Of a stretch of DNA of 21,956 nt, positions 14,778 to 21,872 are shown in pieces. Below the pieces are notes generated by a model. It saw only the letters and a program-made list of their open reading frames with translations. It was not told the DNA's origin and did not search any database. The DNA comes from Prevotella sp. UBA2850 (GTDB lineage Bacteria > Bacteroidota > Bacteroidia > Bacteroidales > Bacteroidaceae). Both the position numbers and the translations under genes were made by a program. The stretch is taken from contig DEFO01000028.1 in the NCBI GenBank assembly GCA_002350805.1, positions 1 to 21,956 of the forward strand. The letters are read 5' to 3'. The first letter of the stretch is position 1; the number at the start of each line of letters is the position of its first letter.

Positions 14778-16121
14778 ATGCAAAGCGAACAACAATATAT
14801 CGATCTCTTCGAACAGTGCCGCGAGATGCTGTGCCGACACAGTTGTGCACCGATGAACGCCGTGCGCGAACAGGCTTTTGCCGACTTCAAGGCACAAGGG
14901 TTCCCCTCGAAGAAGGTAGAACGCTATAAATACACCGACATGCAGGCGCTCTTTGCGCCCGACTACGGACTGAACCTCAACCGGCTCCACATCCCTGTCG
15001 ACCCGTACGAGGCCTTCCGGTGCGATGTGCCCAACCTATCCACCTCGCTCTATTTCGTCGTCAACGATGTGTTCTACGACCAGGCGCTGCCCAAGAGCCA
15101 CCTGCCCGAGGGTGTGGTCATCGGCTCGTTGAGCACCTATGCCGCCGAGCATCCCGAGTTCATCGGGCAGTATTATGCACGGCTGGCGAAAACCGACGGC
15201 GATGCTGCCACGGCCCTGAACACCATGCTGGCCCAGGACGGACTCATGGTGTATGTTCCCAAACACACCAAAGTAGACCGTGCGGTTCAAATCATCAATA
15301 TTCTGCGCTCGGATGTCGACCTGATGGTCAACCGCCGCGTGCTGATCATCGTGGAGGAGGGAGCCGAAATCAAACTGCTCTTCTGCGACCATGCCGCCGA
15401 CGACCGCCATTTCCTAGCCACACAGGTCATCGAGGCCTACGTGGGCAGGAATGCCTCACTCGACCTCTACTGTCTGGAAGAGACCCACAACAAGAACACC
15501 CGTGTGAGCAATGTCTACGTAGAGCAGCAGGCCGACAGCCGGCTGAACCACAATGTCATCACGCTTCACAACGGCATCACGCGCAACCGCCTCGACCTGG
15601 TGCTGCGGGGCGAGGGGGCAGAATGCGCCTGCAACGGCTGTGTCATTGCCGACAAGCAGCAGCATGTCGACAACAACACACTGATCACCCACGAGGCATG
15701 CCATTGCACCAGCCACGAGCTGTATAAATATGTGCTCGACGAGCAGGCCGTAGGTGCCTTTGCCGGTAAGGTGTATGTGGCACACGGCGCACAGAAGACC
15801 TCTTCACAAATGACCAACCAAAACCTCTGTGCCACCCGCGAGGCCCGCATGTTCACCCAGCCGATGCTCGAGATTTATGCCGACGACGTGAAATGTGCGC
15901 ACGGCAGTACCGTTGGCCAGCTCAACGATGCCGCCATGTTCTACATGCGGCAGCGTGGCATCAGCGAGCACGAGGCCCGCCTACTGCTGCAGAATGCCTT
16001 CATCAACGAGGTCATCGACCAGATGAAGCTCGAGCCGCTGCGCGACCGGCTGCACTATCTGGTAGAGAAGCGCTTCCGCGGCGAACTCAACAAATGCAGC
16101 GGATGCAAATTGTGTAAATAG
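14778..16121 (+). CDS. sufD: Fe-S cluster assembly protein SufD, 447 aa
   Basis: SufD pairs with SufB and SufC in the scaffold complex and is needed for iron entry. An N-terminal helical region contains GFPSKKVERYKYTD (residues 41-54), matching the family's 'GlP..k.E.WkYT' pattern. The beta-helix core follows, with DDVKCAHGSTVGQ (369-381) near the end; its H375 matches the functionally important histidine of E. coli SufD (H360). The ATG at 14778 is preferred to a TTG three codons earlier. The protein ends with NKCSGCKLCK, which places Cys440, Cys443 and Cys446 in a C-x2-C-x2-C tail that is not part of the core fold. It is followed by sufS after 44 bases. Confidence 0.96.
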   Translation: MQSEQQYIDLFEQCREMLCRHSCAPMNAVREQAFADFKAQGFPSKKVERYKYTDMQALFAPDYGLNLNRLHIPVDPYEAFRCDVPNLSTSLYFVVNDVFYDQALPKSHLPEGVVIGSLSTYAAEHPEFIGQYYARLAKTDGDAATALNTMLAQDGLMVYVPKHTKVDRAVQIINILRSDVDLMVNRRVLIIVEEGAEIKLLFCDHAADDRHFLATQVIEAYVGRNASLDLYCLEETHNKNTRVSNVYVEQQADSRLNHNVITLHNGITRNRLDLVLRGEGAECACNGCVIADKQQHVDNNTLITHEACHCTSHELYKYVLDEQAVGAFAGKVYVAHGAQKTSSQMTNQNLCATREARMFTQPMLEIYADDVKCAHGSTVGQLNDAAMFYMRQRGISEHEARLLLQNAFINEVIDQMKLEPLRDRLHYLVEKRFRGELNKCSGCKLCK

Positions 16122-16165
16122 AGGGGCAATGGGTTCTCGATAACTAAGATGAAGGAAATAGCACT

Positions 16166-17383
16166 ATGTTTGAAATAGAAAAAATACGTCAGGATTTCCC
16201 CATATTGTCACGCCAGGTATACAACAAGCCACTGGTCTATCTCGACAATGCCGCCACCACACAGAAACCGCTCTGCGTGCTCGATGCCATGCGCGAGGAA
16301 TATCTCAATGTGAACGCCAATGTGCACCGCGGCGTGCACTATCTCTCGCAACAAGCCACCGACCTGCATGAGGCTGCCCGCGAGACGGTTCGCGGCTTCA
16401 TCAATGCCCGCAAGAGCGAGGAGATTATTTTTACGCGCGGCACCACCGAAGCCATCAACCTTGTGGCGGCATCGTTCTGTGAAGGATGGATGCACGAGGG
16501 CGACGAGGTGCTCGTCAGTGCCATGGAGCACCACTCCAACATTGTGCCCTGGCAGCTGCAGGCCGCCCGCCGCGGCATCGCCGTCAAGGTGTTGCCGATA
16601 GACGATGACGGACTGTTGTGCCTCGACCGGCTGGAGGAGTACCTGACAGAGAAGACTCGCCTGGTGAGCATTGCCCACGTGAGCAATGTGCTAGGCACCG
16701 TCAATCCCGTGAAGCAGATCATCCGCATAGCCCACGAGCATGGCATTCCCGTGCTGGTGGATGGTGCACAGGCTGCTCCCCACTTCAGCATCGACGTGCA
16801 AGACCTCGACTGCGACTTCTATGCCTTCAGCGGGCATAAGATGTACGGTCCGACAGGCATCGGCGTGCTCTACGGCAAGGAGGAATGGCTCGACCGGCTG
16901 CCACCTTATCAGGGTGGAGGCGAGATGATTGAGAGCGTGAGTTTCGAGAAGACCACCTTTCAAGGCCTGCCGTTCAAGTTTGAGGCCGGCACCCCCGACT
17001 ATGTGGCCACCCACGGACTGGCCATCGCCATCAAGTATATGCAAGCCATCGGACTTGACCGTATCGAGGCTCACGAGCAGCAGCTCACCGCCTACTGCAT
17101 GCAGCAGCTCAGCGAGATAGAGGGCATGCGCATCTTCGGACCCAAAGCCGGACAGCACGATGCTGTGGTGAGCTTCCTGGTGGGCGACATCCACCACATG
17201 GACATGGGCACCCTGCTCGACCGGCTGGGCATTGCCGTGCGTACCGGCCATCACTGCGCCCAGCCGCTGATGGACCGACTGGGCATTCTAGGCACCGTGC
17301 GCACCTCGTTTGCCATGTATAACACGAAAGAGGAAATCGACGCACTGGTGGCTGCCGTGCGCCGCGTGGCTCAGATGTTCTAA
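16166..17383 (+). CDS. sufS: Cysteine desulfurase SufS, 405 aa
   Basis: This PLP enzyme converts cysteine to alanine and carries the sulfur as a persulfide for SufBCD. It is a group II (SufS/CsdA-like) desulfurase. The PLP lysine is K225 in FSGHKMYGPTG, and D199 and Q202 in VDGAQ contact the cofactor. H123 in EHHSN stacks on the ring. The persulfide cysteine is C364 in RTGHHCAQP, at the same residue number as in E. coli SufS. RGVHYLSQQAT (55-65) matches the family's N-terminal motif. Length is normal. Last gene of the suf cluster. Its usual partner SufE or SufU is not in the window and must be encoded elsewhere, or be replaced. Confidence 0.96.
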   Translation: MFEIEKIRQDFPILSRQVYNKPLVYLDNAATTQKPLCVLDAMREEYLNVNANVHRGVHYLSQQATDLHEAARETVRGFINARKSEEIIFTRGTTEAINLVAASFCEGWMHEGDEVLVSAMEHHSNIVPWQLQAARRGIAVKVLPIDDDGLLCLDRLEEYLTEKTRLVSIAHVSNVLGTVNPVKQIIRIAHEHGIPVLVDGAQAAPHFSIDVQDLDCDFYAFSGHKMYGPTGIGVLYGKEEWLDRLPPYQGGGEMIESVSFEKTTFQGLPFKFEAGTPDYVATHGLAIAIKYMQAIGLDRIEAHEQQLTAYCMQQLSEIEGMRIFGPKAGQHDAVVSFLVGDIHHMDMGTLLDRLGIAVRTGHHCAQPLMDRLGILGTVRTSFAMYNTKEEIDALVAAVRRVAQMF

Positions 17384-17435
17384 ACCAAAGAGAGAGAAAA
17401 AGAGCCACTTGAATTAATCATCATTAGAAACTACT

Positions 17436-19574
17436 ATGTATATGAAAAGACTCTATATCACATTACTTATAACAGCGATTACCCTTACCGCCGCTGCCAT
17501 TCCCGCCAAACGCGGGCAGTGGAAAGATGTGAGACTGGCCGACGGGACAACGGTCCGCGTGGAGATGCGCGGCGACGAACACCTGCATTACTGGCAGAGT
17601 GCCGACGGACGCGTGTTCCAGAAAGACTCTCTCACGGGCTTTTATCAGCCGAGAAACATAGCCGAGCTGCTGAAGAAGAGCCAGGCGCGCCGATCGCAGG
17701 TACGCCGCCTGCAACAGACGCGCCGCCAGCAGGCTGCCAAGCGGCAGGCCAGTTTCCAGGGAGCGAAGAAAGGATTGATTATCCTGGCAGAGTTCCAAAA
17801 CCTCACTTTCCAGGCGGGCCACGACAAAGCCCTCTACAACCGCATTGCCAATGAGCGCGGATTCACCAACGAGATGGGATTCAAGGGCAGTGTGAAAGAC
17901 TATTTCATCGACCAGAGCGAAGGCCAGTTTGAGCTCGACTTCGACGTGGTAGGCCCCGTCACCGTATCACAAGACTATGCCTACTATGGCAAAAACGACT
18001 CCCACGGCGACGTGAATCCCGGCCAGATGATCTACGAGGCCGTATCGCTGGCGAAAGACAGCGTCGACTTCCGTCCCTACGACTGGGATGGCGACGGTGA
18101 GGTGGACCAGGTGTTCGTGGTGTATGCCGGTGTGGGCGAGGCCCAGAACCAGTCACAAGAGAATAGCATCTGGCCCCACATGTGGGACCTTCAGAGTGCC
18201 TACGGCAAGACGCTGACGTTCAATGGCGTCACCGTGAACACCTATGCCTGCAGCTCGGAGCTCAGCTACGGCACCAGCATCGACGGCATCGGCACCTTCT
18301 GCCATGAGTTCTCCCACTGCATGGGCTTTCCCGACCTCTACGACACGGGTGATGAAGGCAATTTTGGCATGTCATCATGGAGCCTCATGGACTATGGAAG
18401 TTACAACGGTGACGCGTTTGTGCCCTGTGGATATACCAGCTATGAGCGCATGGTATGCGGATGGAAAACACCCATCGAACTGACCGAAGACACCAATGTC
18501 ACCGACATGAAGGCCATCAACGAAGGTGGCAACACCTACATTATATATAATGGGGGTAACCACAATGAGTATTATTTGCTTGAAAACCGCCAGCAGAAGG
18601 GTTGGGACAGTGAACTGCCGGGCCACGGACTGCTTGTGATGCACGTCGACTACGATGCTAGCGTGTGGTACAACAACGAGGTGAACAACGACGGCAAACG
18701 CCAGCGATGCACCATCTTCCATGCCGACAATAATGACATTGATTCTTGGTACGGCATGCGAGGTGACCCCTACCCCTATAATGGCAACGACAGTCTGACC
18801 AACTTGTCAAAACCTGCCGCCAGCCTTTATAATGCCAACAGCGACGGCACCTATTACATGAACCGTGGCATACGCGATATTAAGGAAAGCAGCGAAGGCA
18901 TCATCTCGTTCAGAATGACAATCGACCCATCGGTTCCTGGCGATACGCCGATAATTCCGACGGGAGATATACTTTTCTATGAGTCGTTCAATAAATGTAA
19001 TGGTAAAGGTGGAAACGATGGTGTATGGAAGAATATTACCTCTTATCCACAAATTGTCACTGATATAGAGGGCTGGTATTCTGAAAGAAGTGGTAGCGGA
19101 AATCAATGCGCTCGTATAGGATCAGGAAATGCCTTTGGACTTATCACTACTCCACTCATCAACATTTCAGACGAAAGCACACTCACTTTCAAGGCTGCGC
19201 CATGGGGCGATGAGCAGAACTTCATGCATGTGGAACTGGCCGATGGTTATAGTGGCGTATCGCTCTCAGAGACCATTTTCGACACCATGACTCCCAAGCA
19301 ATGGAATGATCATACCGTCACGCTGACGGGATCGGGCACCATCAAGCTAATGTTCTGGGGTAACCAGAACCGCTTCTTCCTCGACGAGGTGAAGATTTTC
19401 AAAAAGAACAGTGGCGAAACTGCCATCAAAGAAGTGAAAGTCGGCAACGAACGACGCACCGCTAACGGTATCTTCAGTCTCGACGGACGGTACCTGGGCA
19501 CCGACTTCAACCTGCTTCAGCCCGGCATATATATTGTGAACGGCCGGAAGACAGTCAGGAGTTTGTTTAAGTGA
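17436..19574 (+). CDS. Secreted M6 family metallopeptidase with C-terminal sorting tail, 712 aa
   Basis: This zinc endopeptidase of the M6 (immune inhibitor A-like) family has a signal peptide (about residues 1-21, cleavage near AAA|IP) and a propeptide-like region (about 25-110). The catalytic domain (about 111-495) contains HEFSHCMGFPD (290-300), the HExxHxxGxxD zinc site with H290, E291, H294 and D300. The DWDGDGEVD loop (216-224) probably binds calcium. Residues about 510-655 form a beta-sandwich resembling 'choice-of-anchor J'-type modules (ILFYESFN at the start, RFFLDEVKIF at the end). The last about 35 residues (FSLDGRYLG, then GIYIVNGRK) resemble a type IX secretion sorting tail. A start at the Met three codons in (17442) is equally possible. 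The stop codon TGA lies inside a 7-bp-period array. Confidence 0.9.
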   Translation: MYMKRLYITLLITAITLTAAAIPAKRGQWKDVRLADGTTVRVEMRGDEHLHYWQSADGRVFQKDSLTGFYQPRNIAELLKKSQARRSQVRRLQQTRRQQAAKRQASFQGAKKGLIILAEFQNLTFQAGHDKALYNRIANERGFTNEMGFKGSVKDYFIDQSEGQFELDFDVVGPVTVSQDYAYYGKNDSHGDVNPGQMIYEAVSLAKDSVDFRPYDWDGDGEVDQVFVVYAGVGEAQNQSQENSIWPHMWDLQSAYGKTLTFNGVTVNTYACSSELSYGTSIDGIGTFCHEFSHCMGFPDLYDTGDEGNFGMSSWSLMDYGSYNGDAFVPCGYTSYERMVCGWKTPIELTEDTNVTDMKAINEGGNTYIIYNGGNHNEYYLLENRQQKGWDSELPGHGLLVMHVDYDASVWYNNEVNNDGKRQRCTIFHADNNDIDSWYGMRGDPYPYNGNDSLTNLSKPAASLYNANSDGTYYMNRGIRDIKESSEGIISFRMTIDPSVPGDTPIIPTGDILFYESFNKCNGKGGNDGVWKNITSYPQIVTDIEGWYSERSGSGNQCARIGSGNAFGLITTPLINISDESTLTFKAAPWGDEQNFMHVELADGYSGVSLSETIFDTMTPKQWNDHTVTLTGSGTIKLMFWGNQNRFFLDEVKIFKKNSGETAIKEVKVGNERRTANGIFSLDGRYLGTDFNLLQPGIYIVNGRKTVRSLFK

Positions 19575-19615
19575 CAAGTGAAAAGTGACAAGTGAAAAGT
19601 GACAAGTGAGAAGTG
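19571..19615 (+). repeat. Heptanucleotide array (GTGAMAA), left arm
   Basis: Six 7-base units in exact register: gtgacaa, gtgaaaa, gtgacaa, gtgaaaa, gtgacaa, gtgagaa, then gtg. The peptidase stop codon (19572-19574) is the TGA of the first unit. Bases 19571-19608 are complementary to 19770-19807 at 37 of 38 positions. Confidence 0.9.
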
Positions 19616-19636
19616 TGATTACCTCTTCAGCTTGAA

Positions 19637-19672
19637 GTCCCTACCCAACCTCCACTATATGAGGGGAGGGAC
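19637..19672. repeat. Imperfect hairpin between the heptanucleotide arms
   Basis: GTCCCTACCC (19637-19646) pairs with GGGGAGGGAC (19663-19672) with one A-G mismatch and a 16-base loop. No T-run follows, so it is not a standard terminator. A second sequence with a related CTCCACTnT...GGAGGG pattern lies at about 19698-19721. Both look like remnants of an intergenic repeat element. Confidence 0.5.
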
Positions 19673-19736
19673 CTGCCATCTTCAGGGGTAAACTAGCTCT
19701 CCACTTTGGGAGATGGAGGGGGCTTTGAACCTTGAA

Positions 19737-19813
19737 CTTTTCACTTTTCACTCTTCCCTCTTCACTTTTCACTTGTCACTTTTCACTTGTCACTTCTCAC
19801 TTGTCACTTCTCA
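19737..19813 (-). repeat. Heptanucleotide array, right arm (inverted)
   Basis: Eleven 7-base units in exact register read cttttca, cttttca, ctcttcc, ctcttca, cttttca, cttgtca, cttttca, cttgtca, cttctca, cttgtca, cttctca on the plus strand. This is the inverse of the left arm. The stop codon and last five residues (LRSDK) of the minus-strand gene are encoded by it. Confidence 0.9.
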
Positions 19814-20090
19814 AAGCCTGCCGGCACATCTTCACCGACACCACAAACCAGGCGGCAAAGACCGCGCGCAGCAGCAAGGGACACTCCACCGGGAACGCTA
19901 CCATCATGAAAGCCACCTGCGCATGCAGCAGATGCCACATCTGCCGGCGGTCGATAGGGCGCTCGAGCACATCGGAATAGTACTTGCGCACGGGTTCTAC
20001 ACTACGGTTGAGGGTCTCAACAGCTTTCGATACCAGAGAGAATGCGCTTCCCTCGTTCACTCTCATAGAGATGGTCATATTCTTATTCAT
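19797..20090 (-). CDS. Small membrane protein of unknown function, 97 aa
   Basis: The ATG at 20090 (MNKNMTISMRVNEG) is preferred; an in-frame ATG at 20144 would add 18 residues of atypical composition across an AT-rich leader. The N-terminal half is polar (residues 1-50, with NEGSAFSLVSKAVETLN at 12-28 and VRKYYSDVLERPI at 34-46). A hydrophobic region from about 56 to 86 could form one long or two short membrane helices. I recognise no named family, but a clean frame, a plausible layout and an isolated promoter-proximal position suggest a real gene. It converges on the M6 peptidase gene. Its last five codons and stop lie in the heptanucleotide array, so the C-terminus RSDK may be a repeat-derived extension. 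Confidence 0.7.
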   Translation of the reverse strand: MNKNMTISMRVNEGSAFSLVSKAVETLNRSVEPVRKYYSDVLERPIDRRQMWHLLHAQVAFMMVAFPVECPLLLRAVFAAWFVVSVKMCRQALRSDK

Positions 20091-20211
20091 CGTTTTATTT
20101 TGTTTTATTGTTTCTGAGTGCAAAATAAACCCCAGTTTGTGCACAATAAGTTCACAAATCTTCCGTTATATGTTAAAATCGTCGGAATTTAAAACTATTT
20201 AACTAAATATC

Positions 20212-20862
20212 ATGCTAGCAAGCCATTATTATCAAGGTAAGATAGAGGCAGGATGCGATGAAGCCGGGCGCGGTTGTCTGGCAGGTAGTGTCTATGCCGC
20301 AGCCGTCATCTTCCCCGAAGATTACCAAAACGAGGAACTGAACGACTCGAAACAGCTCACCGACCGCAAGCGCCATGAGCTGCGGGCCATCATCGAGCGC
20401 GACGCCATTGCCTGGGCAGTAGGCATTGTCACGCCCGAGGAGATTGACAAAATCAACATCCTCAACGCCAGTTTCCTGGCCATGCACCGTGCCCTCGACC
20501 AGCTGAAGGTGCGCCCCGAGGCCATCATCGTCGACGGCAACCGCTTCAGACCGTATGTCGACCGCAGCCGCACTGCTGTGGATGCTGTCCAGAACGCCCC
20601 CTCTCCCCTGCCCCACACCTGCATCGTGAAGGGCGACGGCAAGTATCTCTCCATCGCTGCCGCCAGCATCCTGGCCAAGACCTATCGCGACGACTACATG
20701 GATGAGTTGGCCGAACAGTATCCGCAATACGACTGGAAGAGCAACAAGGGCTATCCCACCCGCAAGCACCGCGATGCCATCCGCCAATATGGCGTCACGC
20801 CCTACCACCGCATGAGCTACCACCTTCTGCCCACCGAAGAACTCTCGCTCGACTTCAAGTAA
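20212..20862 (+). CDS. rnhB: Ribonuclease HII, 216 aa
   Basis: RNase HII cuts the RNA strand of RNA-DNA hybrids and starts removal of single ribonucleotides from DNA, in the cytoplasm. The catalytic DEAGRG motif is at residues 16-21 (D16, E17), with D108 in IIVDGN (105-110) and D142 in VKGDGKYLSIAAASILAK (139-156), the region that holds the fourth catalytic aspartate. LNDSKQLT (43-50) and the NKGYPTRKH segment near residue 180 are also typical. A short insertion around 127-136 (NAPSPLPHT) makes it slightly longer than the E. coli enzyme. The ATG at 20212 sits behind an AT-rich leader. It is divergent from the 97-residue gene. Confidence 0.96.
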   Translation: MLASHYYQGKIEAGCDEAGRGCLAGSVYAAAVIFPEDYQNEELNDSKQLTDRKRHELRAIIERDAIAWAVGIVTPEEIDKINILNASFLAMHRALDQLKVRPEAIIVDGNRFRPYVDRSRTAVDAVQNAPSPLPHTCIVKGDGKYLSIAAASILAKTYRDDYMDELAEQYPQYDWKSNKGYPTRKHRDAIRQYGVTPYHRMSYHLLPTEELSLDFK

Positions 20863-20869
20863 GCTACAT

Positions 20870-20904
20870 CCTCAATCTTCAATCCTCAATCCACAATCCA
20901 CAAC
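20870..20904 (-). repeat. Heptanucleotide array between rnhB and the WYL gene
   Basis: Five 7-base units: cctcaat, cttcaat, cctcaat, ccacaat, ccacaac. They are the inverse of the GATTGAR units found after infB. The array starts 7 bases after the rnhB stop and ends 4 bases before the GTG start of the next gene, so it fills that gene's ribosome-binding region. Confidence 0.85.
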
Positions 20905-20908
20905 TTCC

Positions 20909-21808
20909 GTGCGCCACGACAAACTAGAACGCGAGCTGAAAATGCTCCTGATGCTCACCGAGAACCACGACTACACCCTCGAGCAGGTATGCGAGCGGCT
21001 CGGCATCTCCCGTCGCAACTTCTATTATTATCTAGAGTTCTTCCGCGACTGCGGTTTTCTGGTAGAGAAGCATACCTCCTACTACCGCATCCGCCGGGAG
21101 TCGCCTTTCTTCGCCAAGCTCATCGATGTCGTCTCGTTCACCGAAGACGAGGCCGTCACCATGCGGCAACTGCTCGAAAGCGTCGACCAGCACAATGCCG
21201 TCGTCGAGAATCTCAAGCGCAAGCTGGAACGGTTCTACGACATGGACATCCTCTCCAACGAAGAGCTGCGGCAGCGCACCAGCCACCATGTGAGCATCAT
21301 CTACGATGCCATCAAATTCAAGCAGCTGGTGATGCTGAAGAACTACTCGTCGCCCCACGGCCGGTCGCAAAAAGACAGGGTGGTGGAGCCTTTCCTGCTG
21401 ATGAACAACAACAATGAGGTGCGTTGCTACGAACCGGAGAGCGGAATGAACAAGACCTTCAAACTCTCGCGCATGGAAGATGTGGTGATGCTCGACCTGA
21501 AATGGAGCCACGAGCAGGAGCACCGACGCATGTACACCGACATCTTCATGTTCAGCAGTGAACAGCAACTGCCCGTCAGCCTGCGCATGGGGCGCCTGGC
21601 CTGTAACATCCTGAGAGAGGAGTACCCACGGGCAGCACAATATATCACGGCGGAGGACGATGGCCACTGGCTGCTCGAGATGCCCGTCTGCAGCTACATC
21701 GGCATTACCCGTTTCGTGCTCGGCCTTTTCGAAGACATCGAGGTGCTGGGCGGCAGCGACTTCATCGACTATCTCAACCAAAAGAAACAGCTGCTCTTCA
21801 ACTCATAA
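20909..21808 (+). CDS. WYL-domain transcriptional regulator, 299 aa
   Basis: The N-terminal winged helix-turn-helix (about residues 4-62, with YTLEQVCERLGISRRNFYYYLEFF at 22-45) is followed by a WYL-type ligand domain (about 125-215) and a C-terminal extension domain (about 220-299), the usual layout of bacterial WYL regulators. The name-giving W-Y-L motif is replaced here: the matching strand reads EVRCYEP (170-176). The downstream arginine that often contacts ligand may be R188. A GTG start at 20909 is chosen because the first in-frame ATG (20942) would cut into the first helix of the DNA-binding domain. Such regulators often sense nucleic acid or nucleotide-like ligands; the ligand and targets here are unknown. 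It lies 46 bases after rnhB. Confidence 0.82.
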   Translation: MRHDKLERELKMLLMLTENHDYTLEQVCERLGISRRNFYYYLEFFRDCGFLVEKHTSYYRIRRESPFFAKLIDVVSFTEDEAVTMRQLLESVDQHNAVVENLKRKLERFYDMDILSNEELRQRTSHHVSIIYDAIKFKQLVMLKNYSSPHGRSQKDRVVEPFLLMNNNNEVRCYEPESGMNKTFKLSRMEDVVMLDLKWSHEQEHRRMYTDIFMFSSEQQLPVSLRMGRLACNILREEYPRAAQYITAEDDGHWLLEMPVCSYIGITRFVLGLFEDIEVLGGSDFIDYLNQKKQLLFNS

Positions 21809-21809
21809 C

Positions 21810-21871
21810 CCCCAAACGGTCGTCAGGATTCAGTTCGGCAGGGTTTCGGCCACATTGGGGAGGGCTTTTTT
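21810..21871 (+). terminator. Likely terminator after the WYL gene
   Basis: A CCCCAA arm just after the stop can pair with TTGGGG at 21855-21860, and inside it GGTCG can pair with CGGCC. A run of six T (21866-21871) follows after AGGGC. The stem is interrupted and the spacing to the T-run is not ideal, so confidence is moderate. Confidence 0.4.
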
Positions 21872-21872
21872 C

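Noticed and set aside
19571..19813. Insertion sequence
   Set aside because: There is no transposase frame and no evident target duplication. The inverted ends are tandem heptamers.
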